In this document: positions 8,486 to 17,500 of the stretch, in pieces | Layout: every line of letters starts with the position of its first letter | Position numbering within the stretch: position 1 is the first letter of the stretch | NCBI GenBank assembly: GCA_033557675.1 | Contig: JAWQRM010000656.1 | Span: forward strand, 1-20,643 | DNA from: Coptodactyla brooksi | Lineage: Eukaryota > Arthropoda > Insecta > Coleoptera > Scarabaeidae | Direction: 5' to 3' | Length of the DNA: 20,643 bases | Made by a program: the position numbers and the translations under genes | The notes under the pieces: generated by a model | The model's input: the letters and a program-made list of their open reading frames with translations, nothing else | Databases searched by the model: none | Told to the model about the DNA's origin: nothing

Positions 8486-8713
8486 ATGTCAAGTCGAGAA
8501 AACAAATATTCCAATGAACTGGAATAGCTGCAGGAGTACAAACACAAGCTATTATTTCTACAGGAAATAGAGATGTAGTTGGACCTCAACAATGCAATTC
8601 AAAGGGTAGAAGATAAAGCATTAAATGTCATTTGTAACAAAGTTCTTTTCAGTGAGGAATTTCAGGAATATAAGGCTACCAATCGCAGCGACCATTTGTG
8701 TTTGCGGCGATAA
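8486..8713 (+). pseudogene. Unassigned reading frame interrupted by two TAG codons
   Basis: From ATG 8486 to TAA 8711-8713 there are 75 codons with two in-frame TAGs. The peptide is helical and charged: MSSRENKYSNELE, stop, LQEYKHKLLFLQEIEM, stop, LDLNNAIQRVEDKALNVICN, then KVLFSEEFQEYKATN. Its amino-acid make-up looks like real protein rather than random AT-rich translation. It follows the DDE remnant directly and may be a piece of that transposon or of a host gene. No family recognised. Confidence 0.3.
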
Positions 8714-9394
8714 TAATGCAAATTAGTTTAAGCAACGGCTTAAGAAACCCTTAGTGTGCCTTTTGTGCATATCTCCAATTTTTATACTTTTGTAACACGC
8801 TTTGGGGTTTAGTAATCCCGACAAGTCTGACCCTGCTCTAATCTTCCCTTCTCTAAAATCTCATTGCCTTAACAAAACTTAGGGACAATCCAATTTGAAG
8901 TTAAGGACTTTTTCGCGGGATCCTTATAATTTGATTATTTCTAACTTTTCGTTAAAGTTCAGCCACACCCTAATCCTATTAATAAATATGTGGTCAATAT
9001 CAATCATATTATTATTAACATATAAATTATTTTTTTGTATAAAATGTCGAAACGATTTTTATTCGCTACTCAAAATACTTATATTGTATTAACAGAATGT
9101 AAAAAGAAAAATCTAAGTACAAATTGACGTAGCAATCCTCGTACCAGGTTGTTGTTTCTTTTCGGATTTTCTTTCTGGGGGGTTTCCTTTTTAATTAGAT
9201 TAAAAGGGATGTGGAAAATGAAGCGCCTTTCTATCAATCTCCATTCAAAGTTCCAAAAATGTTTTGTTGGTGTTGTTAGCAACATATCAATCCAATAATC
9301 ACATATCAATTGATGTCTTATTATTTCGTCACTTCTCCTTTTTACTTCATAGATGGCCATTCATAGATGGCGTACTTTTATCAATAGAAAATCA

Positions 9395-9398
<4 letters not shown>
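8714..9398. other. non-coding, nothing recognised
   Basis: AT-rich, with only short chance frames on both strands. Ends at a TA microsatellite. A short direct duplication TTCATAGATGGC occurs at 9347-9373. Confidence 0.5.
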
Positions 9399-9441
<43 letters not shown>

Positions 9442-9498
9442 CATATACATATATATTAATATACATACATATAATTATAAACACATATATATATATAT
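9399..9498. repeat. TA microsatellite, left of the foldback element
   Basis: Perfect (TA)n for about 38 bases, then interrupted TA/CATA/TTA units to 9498. Frames translating as Tyr/Ile repeats are artefacts. Confidence 0.9.
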
Positions 9499-10202
9499 CA
9501 TACAGGAAAATTTTGCTTATCTCATAACAGATTCACATAACGCTCCCACCACGAGCCCGTGACCCCCTCTACTTCACGAGCTCGCGCTCTCCACGACGCG
9601 AGTCCTTAGTAAGGCTATTGATGTCATGGGAGAATGTACTCATACATGCCATGTCTGGTTGACATCGTCTTAGATACACTTATTTTTTAACTACTATCAA
9701 TAAATGATTATTCACCTCTTTTCGAACGTTTAAAAGCCACTTGAAATTTGAATGAGCTCATAGCAAACATTTTTTAAGCTCATGAAACTGTTACTTCAGA
9801 AATGCTCTCCAGAGTGAGAAAAAATTCTACGACAGGTTGGAGTATTGTTTGGCGAAATAGGAGGCATTTTTAAATTAGGAGGAATCTATCATTTAGTTTT
9901 ATTTTTAAATATTATTAGAATTATTTTATTTTAAAGTGACCTTTTATTTTAGTACGAATGAAGTTTTTGTTTATCCGTTCGAACTTAAACGTTCAAAAAA
10001 GGTAAATAATCATTTATTGATAGTAGTTAAAAAATAAGTGTATCTAAGAGGGTATGTATGAGTACATCCTCCCATGACATCAAAAGTTTTACTAAGGACT
10101 CGTGTCATAGAGCACGCGAGCTTGTGAAATAGAGGGGGGTCACGGGTTCGTGGTAGGAGCGTTATGTGAATCTGCAATGAGACGAGCAAGATTTTCCCAC
10201 AC

Positions 10203-10204
<2 letters not shown>
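9499..10204. mobile_element. Long inverted-repeat (foldback/MITE-like) element inside a TA microsatellite
   Basis: The left arm 9499-9733 and right arm 9985-10204 are reverse complements over more than 200 bases with high identity: shared blocks include CAGATTCACATAACGCTCC, GAGTCCTTAGTAA, GATGTCATGGGAG and TAACTACTATCAATAAATGA. The left arm carries about 16 extra bases near 9650 (around CATGTCTGGTTGACAT). Tips are CATACAGGAAAAT on the left and, read inward from the right, CGTGTGGGAAAAT. A 250-base AT-rich centre (9734-9984) has no coding capacity. Both outer sides are TA repeats, so insertion was into a TA microsatellite or into TA with the repeat expanding later. Non-autonomous; the mobilising transposase family cannot be told from the tips. 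Confidence 0.8.

Positions 10205-10246
<42 letters not shown>
10205..10246. repeat. TA microsatellite, right of the foldback element
   Basis: About 42 bases of perfect TA repeat directly abutting the element tip (CACACGG|TATATA). Confidence 0.95.
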
Positions 10247-10248
<2 letters not shown>

Positions 10249-10317
10249 GACATACTTATTTATAACATATTGTAAAATACTAATGGCATACATATATAAT
10301 TATGTACTTCAAAATAA

Positions 10318-10680
10318 TATGATAATCTGTAGACGTTCATAGGCATTGAAGTATTTGTCTGGTGATGTTTGTGCACTCGAAGCTTTCTTTTTCTTGTTGT
10401 AAATCAATTGATAGCATGCTAAAACATCGTACACTTTTGAAAATACTACCAGCCAATCCATCATCAATCATTTTAAAACACTCCACCATTTGCTTTGCTT
10501 TAAACTCTTTTGGTGTTAGGGACTTCTTGCACATCCTCATCATTTTCTGGCTTGCCATTAAATCATCATTGCTCATTTCTTCTGTGTCACTTTGTAATAA
10601 CATATTAATGTCGTTGCTCTTTACGTTTAGTTCCTTCGACTATATTTTCCTGTTCAGATCCCAGATATAATCTTGGTAGT
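10318..10680 (-). pseudogene. Tigger/pogo transposase, C-terminal remnant
   Basis: On the minus strand: LNVKSNDINMLLQSDTEEMS continuing NDDLMASQ (relatives: ...EDVEELLQSHTEELTNEDLMEL), then TPKEFKAKQMVECFKMIDDG, then in another frame CYQLIYNKKKKASSAQTSPD continuing KYFNAYE (relatives end CYREIYxEKKKxxxQTSLDxFF). This is the tail region after the catalytic DDE domain; the N-terminal two thirds are absent. One frameshift at about 10420-10435 and no catalytic residues, so dead. It is oriented opposite to the 6351-6815 remnant, and the two cover different, non-overlapping parts of the protein. It lies just upstream of the zinc-finger gene. Confidence 0.75.
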
Positions 10681-10848
10681 ACATTTTTTTCAGACAGTGT
10701 TCATAGTTGATATTGTAATTTCTTTAGAATCCTATAGAATATCAGTTGACCTTTAAAGTTCAAAGTCTGCTATTACTTGCAAAATCGCTTGTGTGTCCAT
10801 TTTTACACTTCACACTGTTATTAATTTTTCATTATTTTTATTCTCCAG

Positions 10849-11780
10849 AGTTTGTGTATTGCAAATCGGAAAACAGGAAATTTGAGCAAAAAGAATGCTT
10901 GAATAATCATTACAGAGAATGTTCTGCTGAAAAGGTAGTATTATCCAAAGAGGTGAATGGGAATGGAGGTAATGAACAATGGAAATATGGAAAATATTGC
11001 GTTTGTTTTAACTGTTAGTTTTATTGCAGCTGTTTTCGCTTGTTGCTTTTGCAAAACGGAAATTTTTGAAGAAGACGAATATGGGCAGCATATAAAGTTG
11101 TGTGAAAGGAATTATGTGCGGTAGGTTGCATACCAATTTGAAAGTATATATGTATATTTTATATTGAATGTACTAATTTTATGTTTCATTCTAGACCAAA
11201 GAAAGAAGAGGGAGTTGATGTAAACAAGCAGAAGATATTTAAGTGTAAGAAGTGTTGTTTCACTACAAAGAGGAGATTTCATTTAAAACCTCATAGTCTT
11301 GTTCATAGCAATAAAGCGCAGTTGAAACCTAAAACTTGCAGATTGACACATAAGAAAAAAGACATTTTGAAGAACCATATTAAAACTTCTCCTCATAAAG
11401 CAGAAAAGAAGGTTAGACTGCAAACAAAAACCGTTAAAACTGCCAACAAAATTGTTCCAAAGCAACATGCATTAACAGGAGAAGAACGCTACAAGTGTGC
11501 AACTTGCAAATATTCAACCGTTCATAGAAGAAACCTGGTACGCCATATTCACATTCACACAAATAATTTTACACCATTTAAGTGCACATACAAAAATTGT
11601 AAATGCCCACAATTAGATACTTCTAGTAAGGAAAAATCTTGTGAATGTGACACATGCGAATTTGTAACTAAGCGGAAACACTGCTTAAAAGAGCATATAT
11701 TTAGGAAGCACAGTAATGCAGCGAAAACGTACAATTGCGCAATTTGCAAATATTCGACTTTTAGAAAGAAGACCACCTGA
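10849..11780 (+). CDS. C2H2/C2HC zinc-finger protein, three visible exons; 5' end not found, 3' end frameshifted
   Basis: Exon a 10849-10968 follows TTCTCCAG and ends at G|GTAATG; exon b 11030-11120 follows TTTATTGCAG and ends GTGCG|GTAGGT; exon c begins 11195 after TTCTAG. Introns are 61 and 74 bases and phases fit (GGA G|CT, CG|A). Exon a encodes YCKSENRKFEQKEC...HYREC, a C-x2-x-x12-H-x3-C finger whose second Cys is Glu. Exon b encodes CCFCKTEIFEEDEYGQHIKL followed by C, a C2HC finger. Exon c has CKKCCFTTKRRFHLKPHSLV followed by H (C2H2), a finger that lost its first Cys, CATCKYSTVHRRNLVRH...H, a Cys-rich KCTYKNCKCPQLDTS module, CDTCEFVTKRKHCLKEH...H and the start of another finger cut by a stop at 11778-11780. 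A one-base deletion near 11770 explains that stop (the next frame gives HLNRHILNH). Likely a nuclear nucleic-acid-binding protein. The first exon and promoter lie elsewhere or are lost. Could be a live gene with a shortened tail or a pseudogene. Confidence 0.6.
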
Positions 11781-12359
11781 ACCGACACATTCTCAATCAT
11801 ATAAAAATATATTCATATAACCTAAAAATATATTCATCCAACTTGCAAATATTCAACTTTTTATAAAGCCAACCTCTTGAGACACACTGCTGTTCACTTG
11901 AATGAAAAGCGATTTAAGTGCACATACAAAAATTGTAAATGTCCACAATTAGATATTGTTAATAATGGAAAATCTTGTGAGTGTGATACATGCGAATATA
12001 CAGCTGCTGATAAATAGCAACTAGAACGCCACATATTAGTGAAGCATAGCGATACGCCAAAAACATACAACTGCATAACTTGCAAATATTCAACTTTTTT
12101 TAAAGCCGACCTCTCTAGACACATTCTCACTCATTCAAATGAAAAACCATTTAAATGCACCTATAAAAATTGTAAATGCCCACAATTAGATACTTCTAAT
12201 AAGGGAATATTTTGTGAGTGTGATACATGCGAATTTGCAACTAGATGTTGTATTTGCGTAGCTTGCAAATATTCAATTGTTTATAAATATACTCACAAAT
12301 CACATTCTCATTCATTCAAAATGAGAGACCATGTAGAAGATATTTACCTTTGGATATGA
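11781..12359 (+). pseudogene. Continuation of the zinc-finger array, broken
   Basis: After the frameshift and a short tandem duplication (AAAAATATATTCAT, about 11805-11838), a frame reopens at about 11840 and runs to TGA 12357-12359 with only one stop, TAG at 12015-12017. It repeats the unit of exon c: CKYSTFYKANLLRH...H, KCTYKNCKCPQLDIV, CDTCEYTAADK-stop-QLERH...KH, then CITCKYSTFFKADLSRH...H, KCTYKNCKCPQLDTS, CDTCEFATR, and a last partial finger CVACKYSIVYK. Each unit is about 80 codons (240 bases) and carries two fingers plus the conserved KCTYKNCKCPQLD insert. The near-intact frame implies recent loss of function or a short read-through tail. Confidence 0.7.
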
Positions 12360-12866
12360 TGGGTGCATTTTCATATTGTAGCTCTTTATTCCTCCTAGCC
12401 ACTTCACTTGTAGTGTCGATACTTTTTAGCCCATCTTTTAGTCATATTGGTTTGTATCTGAGTATCGTAAAGACATCATCATGACCTTATTGTATTGATG
12501 GTTTGTTATCTAGTAACAGCCAGTTTTCTATCATCTCTAACTTTGGGTTCACTAGAGCCTTTTCATATCTTTCGAAACATTTTCTTCTTCTGCTAAGTAG
12601 CAATCTTTCAGAATTCTATTCCTCATGACTATACTTCTACTTTGAAAGCCTCGTCTGATCAACTCACCGCATAATTTCACAGATATAAAATAGCGGTGAA
12701 GCCATAAATAATAGTTACCTTAGTGCCGACAGGGTTTTGGCTTATTTGGGCAGTATTGCCTCGTATCTTGTCTTCTCGAAAAAGAGATAATCAGCTCAAC
12801 AATGCACATGTCTTTATAATCTTGTTTATGACAGCCTTGTAAAATGCAGTCAAACAAAAGTTTTAC
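12360..12866. other. no gene recognised
   Basis: A minus-strand stretch near 12570-12680 can be read as ELIRRGFQSRSIVMRNRILK continuing DCYLAEEENVSKDM, which looks protein-like, but it has no start, splice sites or family match and stops soon after. Otherwise AT-rich non-coding sequence. Confidence 0.3.
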
Positions 12867-12989
12867 CCTGTTCTGACGAACACTTAGTTTTTGTGGTTTA
12901 CAACATGTTTCGTCTTTACGACATTATCAAGTGAATGATAAGACGAAACACGACGTGAACCACAAAAACTAAATGTTCATCAGAACAGG
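12867..12989. repeat. Hairpin (foldback) element with 50-base arms
   Basis: Arm 12867-12916 (starts CCTGTTCTGACGAACACTTA) and arm 12940-12989 (reverse complement starts CCTGTTCTGATGAACATTTA) match at 44 of 50 positions, separated by 23 bases containing ATTATCAAGTGAATGAT. The ATGTTTCGTCTT...AAGACGAAACA core is compact and MITE-like. No target duplication identified. Confidence 0.8.
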
Positions 12990-14015
12990 ATGATAACTCA
13001 ACACATTATATTAAGACGAAACAAGAATATCTACCAATACAAAAATTTAGAAGTTTCACCATCCAGATCACACTTTATTTGTGTTCTGATCGCGTAAAAT
13101 TTACTGCGAGTCATAGCAGAAGCAATTACTGGGATTCTTCATTTTTCAGATCAAAAATATGTTTATTTCGGGATGTTGCAGACCTGACATGGTCGTAATG
13201 ATACCGAGGTAAAATTTGAATTCCTTCAGTTAACCAGAACGTTTTTTCTTTCAACAATACACGCCTCCTGTTTGTGCAGTCCCCAACTGTCGAAAGAAGA
13301 TATCATCAATAGATTGGTTGTAAAAGGACTTATTCCCAATGCATGGTGTGTCTGTAAATATGAAAAATGTTTTCTGGCCAATGATCTTCATCATCATTAT
13401 TGCCCCCTAAACTTTAAATTCTGGTCGAAGGCCATGATCGCCTTCTACTACTTCTACCTCTACTACTTCCACATCCATGGGCTCGATCATGAGCACAAAT
13501 GAGAGGAACATCAGGATGTGTTGCTATAAGATTGATTATGAGATGATTGCTATAACCTGATTGCTATGAAATCCTCGGAAAATACCAGCAATGGCACTGT
13601 AACATCTAGTACATTATCTTCTTCTCCTGAACTCCAAGTATCTTGAGGTTCAGTGTTAACACTACAACTAAGTTCTGGTGAGAGGCATGCTGGATTTTTA
13701 CCGGAATCATCACTCGAATAGTTGAATTCAAACATATTTAATACTTCCACTATTTCTCAATTGGAAAGCTCTTAAATAAAACCATAAATACATGCACATA
13801 GAACAATATTCTATACGTAGGACATGGGCAATTGATGGAATCAAATTATTAACTGGCAACTGATATTCTGTGTGAAGGACATAAATTATGATTATGTTTT
13901 ACACAGGTTCAAGATTTTTGTGAAAATAATTGCACAAATCTATGGTTAAGTATTGTATTAGTGAATTTAGATACAAATCAGATTTTTTAGATGGTAAGGA
14001 TATAAAGCAGTTATG
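12990..14015. other. no gene recognised; one acidic minus-strand frame
   Basis: On the minus strand, 13556-13735, ATG opens a frame MFEFNYSSDDSGKNPACLSP ... EPQDTWSSGEEDNVLDVT ... to TAG, about 60 codons, acidic and Ser-rich. It might be an exon of a regulatory protein or chance; no splice signals are persuasive. A plus-strand frame at 13272-13502 with several Cys and His looks fortuitous. Confidence 0.25.
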
Positions 14016-14077
14016 TTACTTACTGCTTACTTAAGCAGTAAGTAAGTAAGCATTAACTTACTTATTTACTTACTTGT
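14016..14077. repeat. TTAC/GTAA repeat with a perfect 14-base palindrome
   Basis: 14016-14029 (TTACTTACTGCTTA) is the exact reverse complement of 14032-14045, spaced by two bases; GTAAGTAAG and then TTACTTATTTACTTACTT repeats follow to about 14077. Confidence 0.85.
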
Positions 14078-14269
14078 CTCCTTTCCAATACTATTTTGCG
14101 AAAAAGTTACACTTTTCAATTGTTGATAGATACTTCAGTACTTCCCTAACAATGTACTGGATGGCACTGAGACTAAATAATAGGGTTACCAGTTAAAGCA
14201 TCGCCAGTATATTTTTTGACATTATTTACTTGTTAAAACAAAGATGGCACGAATAATTCAAAATAAAAT

Positions 14270-16845
14270 TTGTTTAGTAGAACTGGAGGATGCAAATGAA
14301 CAACAACAATTGAAGAAATAATAATAGTAGCAATTAAGGATGATATAATTGGAACTTGCAATGTGAGAAGTCTACAAGGCAAAGGAAAAAAGCTAGAAAA
14401 AGAGTTTGAAAGAACAGGACTAGACATATTAGCAACTACAGAAACGAAGAAGGACAAGGCATTATCACTCTAGAAAAAGAACAGTTAATATACAAAGGAG
14501 TACAAGAAACCAGCAGCCGAAATAGGTTACCTGCTACACAAAAGATTAATCCAACAAATTTAAGATTAATCCAAGAAAATGATAATAAAAGCCTATGGAC
14601 CAAATGAAGGGAAGGCTTAACAGTGGCTACAGAGGGAGCAAAAAGAAAAATCATGATAGTAGATGATATTAACAGTAGGGTCTATATGGGGAAAACGTCA
14701 GAAACAAGAAAGGGGAAAGAATAGTCGAATTCCGTTTATTGCAAAACTTGACAATAACTAATTAATTCTTTGATCATAAAGATGCACAGAAATACTCAAG
14801 GGAGGTGGTTAGCAGAAGGGAAAAGTCCATAATTGATTACATATTGGTAAAAAAAAAACGAATAGACCAACACTAATACACACGAATTAGAAGAGGACCA
14901 GAAATCAGCACCACTCATTACCTACCTAGTAATGAAAACTATAGACAAAAAAAAATAAAGAAAATAGAAGACAAATGCAGATTGATCAAGTGGCGGAATT
15001 TGAGGCTATAAGATCATATAAACCACAAAACGCGAATATAGCAGATAAGCATAAAATAACAATAACAAAAAAATTGGAAGAAAACACAACAAGCTACGAA
15101 AAGCTACGTTTAGAAAATGTATGGACACTTTTTGAAACCTCTGTCAAAATGTCTCGTTCCACAGCTGCCTGGTGGAACAAGAAAATAAAAGTACAAATAA
15201 AAAAAAGAAGTGTGGACAAAATTTGGAGAAAGAATGGAGAGTGATAGTAAGGGAAACCAAAAATTATTTTACAGAGTACTTAAGTCACTAAGAAAAAAGA
15301 AGAACTATGACATAAAAACTATCAAGGACAAGCATGGGCAGATATTGAAGGACGACAAAGAAATACTGAACAGATGGGCAGAGTATTTTCAGGAATTGTT
15401 AGGTGGAGAGGAAGACAGCCAGGAAAGCAAACCACAAAAGACAGAAGAAAAACAACTTAAAGAAAATAACGACGATGAAATAACGATTCAAGAAATACAA
15501 GACACAATAAATCAGCTGATAATTGGAGAAGCGCAGGTTATGATCAGATAACAACAGAAATAATTAGAAACAGAACAGAAAGTTCTGGAATTATTACTAC
15601 ATATATACAATAGAGAGTGGAATGAAGAACGGATCCCTAAGGAATGGCAGACAATGTTAATTGTCCCAATCTAGAAAAAGGTGACTAAAAAAGACTGTAA
15701 AAATTACAGAGGAATAACATTCATGAACACCGTTAAAATTAGACCAGTAATAGAAAATGTTAGAAGAATATCGGAGTGAATTTAGAAAGGGAAGATCACA
15801 TTTGCAAGATCAAATTTTTAAAATAAAACAGATAATAGAGAAATTGGGACAACAAAGAAGGAAAGTATATGTCATTTATCGATCTGGAAAAAACGTTTGA
15901 CAAAGTACAAAGGGAAAGCTATGGCAAATCTTGGAAAACAGAGAAATTGATAGAAAAGTTGTTAAAATGATACATAACATATACCAAAACAACAAAAATA
16001 GAGTTATCTCAAACAACAGAACATCAGAAGCTTTTACAACAGCAGAAGAGTTATGTCAAGAGGGAAATCTGAGCCCTACACTATTTACAATATACATAGA
16101 CGAAATAATCAAGAAATGTTTGTTGAAAGGGAAGAAATTGCACGTAGGGTACAGAAATTTACAACGAACAGAAATACCAGGAGCATTTGCATACGACATA
16201 GTGATGGAACACCGAGCTTGGAAAATATGGAATGAAAATAAACAAAGACAAAACAAAAATAATGGTATTGGGAGAAAAACAAGAAATAATAAAAATATAC
16301 CTTGAAGGAATAAAACTACAGCAAGTGCAGCATTTTAAATGCTTGGGGGCTCAGATTGAAAATAATGGAGGAAATGAATTGGAGGTCAGAGGGAGACTAG
16401 AGAAAACAATGAAATTGTACTACTCAATGAATACAGCATTCATAAACAAAAGGGATTAATTGACAAAAACACAAATGAATGTCTTTAAATCAATCTCTAG
16501 ACCAGTGTTAACATCAGGATGTGAGTCATGGGTATTAACGAAACAACAAAAAAGTCAAATTAGGCATTTATAAAGAATCAAAAACCCAATACCAGTGAAG
16601 AAAGTATGGAAGACAAAACGATGACACAAAAGAAGAAAAGAAGACCGAGACAGACATGGGAGAGATCTTACAAGAAGAGGAACATTTGGAAAAAAGCAAA
16701 AATACTAACAAGGTATAAGAAAGAATGGGCAAGATTTGTATAGAATTAATGTAATTTCTACAAAATACATCAGTATAGAGGTAAGACACCTTACACTCTA
16801 CACCATTTGTGATAATAGGGTTTTTGATAATAATAATAATGTCCT
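14270..16845 (+). mobile_element. Non-LTR retrotransposon (RTE-like LINE), degenerate, about 2.6 kb
   Basis: The plus strand carries an apurinic-type endonuclease followed by a reverse transcriptase and ends in GGGTTTTTGATAATAATAATAATG, a short AT-rich repeat tail of the kind RTE-type elements have instead of poly(A). The 5' boundary is uncertain, as expected if 5'-truncated. Inserted between the two parts of the zinc-finger array. No target duplication could be picked out by eye. The clade (RTE versus another EN-RT clade) is inferred from motif wording and the tail. Confidence 0.75.
14346..16745 (+). pseudogene. Endonuclease-reverse transcriptase of the LINE, many breaks
   Basis: Endonuclease: IGTCNVRSLQGKGKKLEKEF continuing ERTGLDILATTETK (14351-14455; relatives GTWNVRSL...DILGITETKW) and IDYILV...RRGPEISTTHYL (to about 14920; relatives SDHYLV). 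Reverse transcriptase: KGNQKLFYRVLKSLRKKK and RWAEYFQELL (15250-15405), IYNREWNEERIPKEWQTMLI (15604-15663), FRKGRSHLQDQIFKIKQIIE (frame-shifted), SFIDLEKTFDKVQR, LCQEGNLSPTLFTIYIDEI, and AFAYDIVM at about 16185, where the usual catalytic AFADDIV has Asp changed to Tyr by one base. C-terminal part: KIMVLGEKQEI, HFKCLGAQIENNG, CESWVLTKQQKSQI and RRPRQTW-like codons. At least six stops or frameshifts; inactive. Confidence 0.8.
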
Positions 16846-16990
16846 ATTTGTAGGATGCAGGTCGTCAGGAGGTTAACCACTGTCACCACTAGACCAACAT
16901 TGACGCACATTTTACTATCATCAGGAGCGACGAAACATAGGACATCCTGCTTTTCATCGCTGCTCATGGTACCAACTTGGTTAGCATACT
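16846..16990 (-). repeat. Possible tRNA-derived SINE
   Basis: Read on the minus strand, GTTGGTCTAGTGGTGACAGT (about 16905-16886) contains a good match to a polymerase III A box (TRGYNNARNGG), followed by GGTTAACCTCCTGACGACCT; a clear B box (GGTTCGANTCC) is not seen at the right spacing. It ends in GGACATTATTATTATTATC, an (ATT)n tail shared, on the other strand, with the 3' tail of the LINE. Could instead be part of the LINE's flanking DNA. Confidence 0.35.
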
Positions 16991-17036
16991 TTTTACACAT
17001 TGTTTAATTTTGTTACTAAGCCAAAGGTTCTAAAAT

Positions 17037-17500
17037 CCACAACTCAAATGAAAAACCATTAAAGTGCACATACAAGATCCTGTAAATGTTCACAATTAAC
17101 ATGTGAATTTTGCAGCTAACCAGAAATAACATTAAAGTAGTATATATTAATGCAGCATCCGAAAATCAACAAGTGTGTAATGAAAAATCATTTAAGTGTA
17201 TGTGCAAAGGTTGTGAAAGTTCGTGACTTTTAATAAGAGAAAATCTTATGAATATGATATGACATACAAAATGCAATTACTCGCACAGTATAACTAACAT
17301 CTAAACTGCATATATTAACTAAGCACAGTGATGCATCAAAAACATATAAGTATGCAACTTGTAAATTTTTTACTTTTTATAAAAATCGCCTGACAGAACA
17401 CATTCTTGTTTATTCGACTGAAAGACCATTAAGTGCATATATAAAAATTGTAAATGCTCAGGATTAAATACTTTTAATAAGGGAAAATCATGTAACAGGA
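17037..17500 (+). pseudogene. Decayed units of the same zinc-finger array
   Basis: The plus strand holds NSNEKPLKCTYK (17041-17076; compare HSNEKPFKCTYKNCKCPQLD at 12130-12190), NEKSFKCMCKGC (about 17180), and HILTKHSDASKTYKYATCKF continuing FTFYKNRLTEHILVYSTERP (17305-17430), the last matching the 12039-12150 unit with its first Cys changed to Tyr. A further KCIYKNCKC-like codon run follows at 17432-17460. Frames change repeatedly and stops are frequent. The divergence is clearly greater than among the units at 11475-12359, so these are older or were released from selection earlier. Confidence 0.7.

Noticed and set aside
9264..9562. Tyr/Ile-rich frames
   Set aside because: Translation of the TA microsatellite.
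11283..12130. Minus-strand frames opposite the zinc-finger exons
   Set aside because: Shadows of the plus-strand Cys/His frame; no independent evidence.
16886..16905. A functional tRNA gene at the A-box-like sequence
   Set aside because: No B box at the right distance and no cloverleaf could be folded; at most a tRNA-derived repeat.
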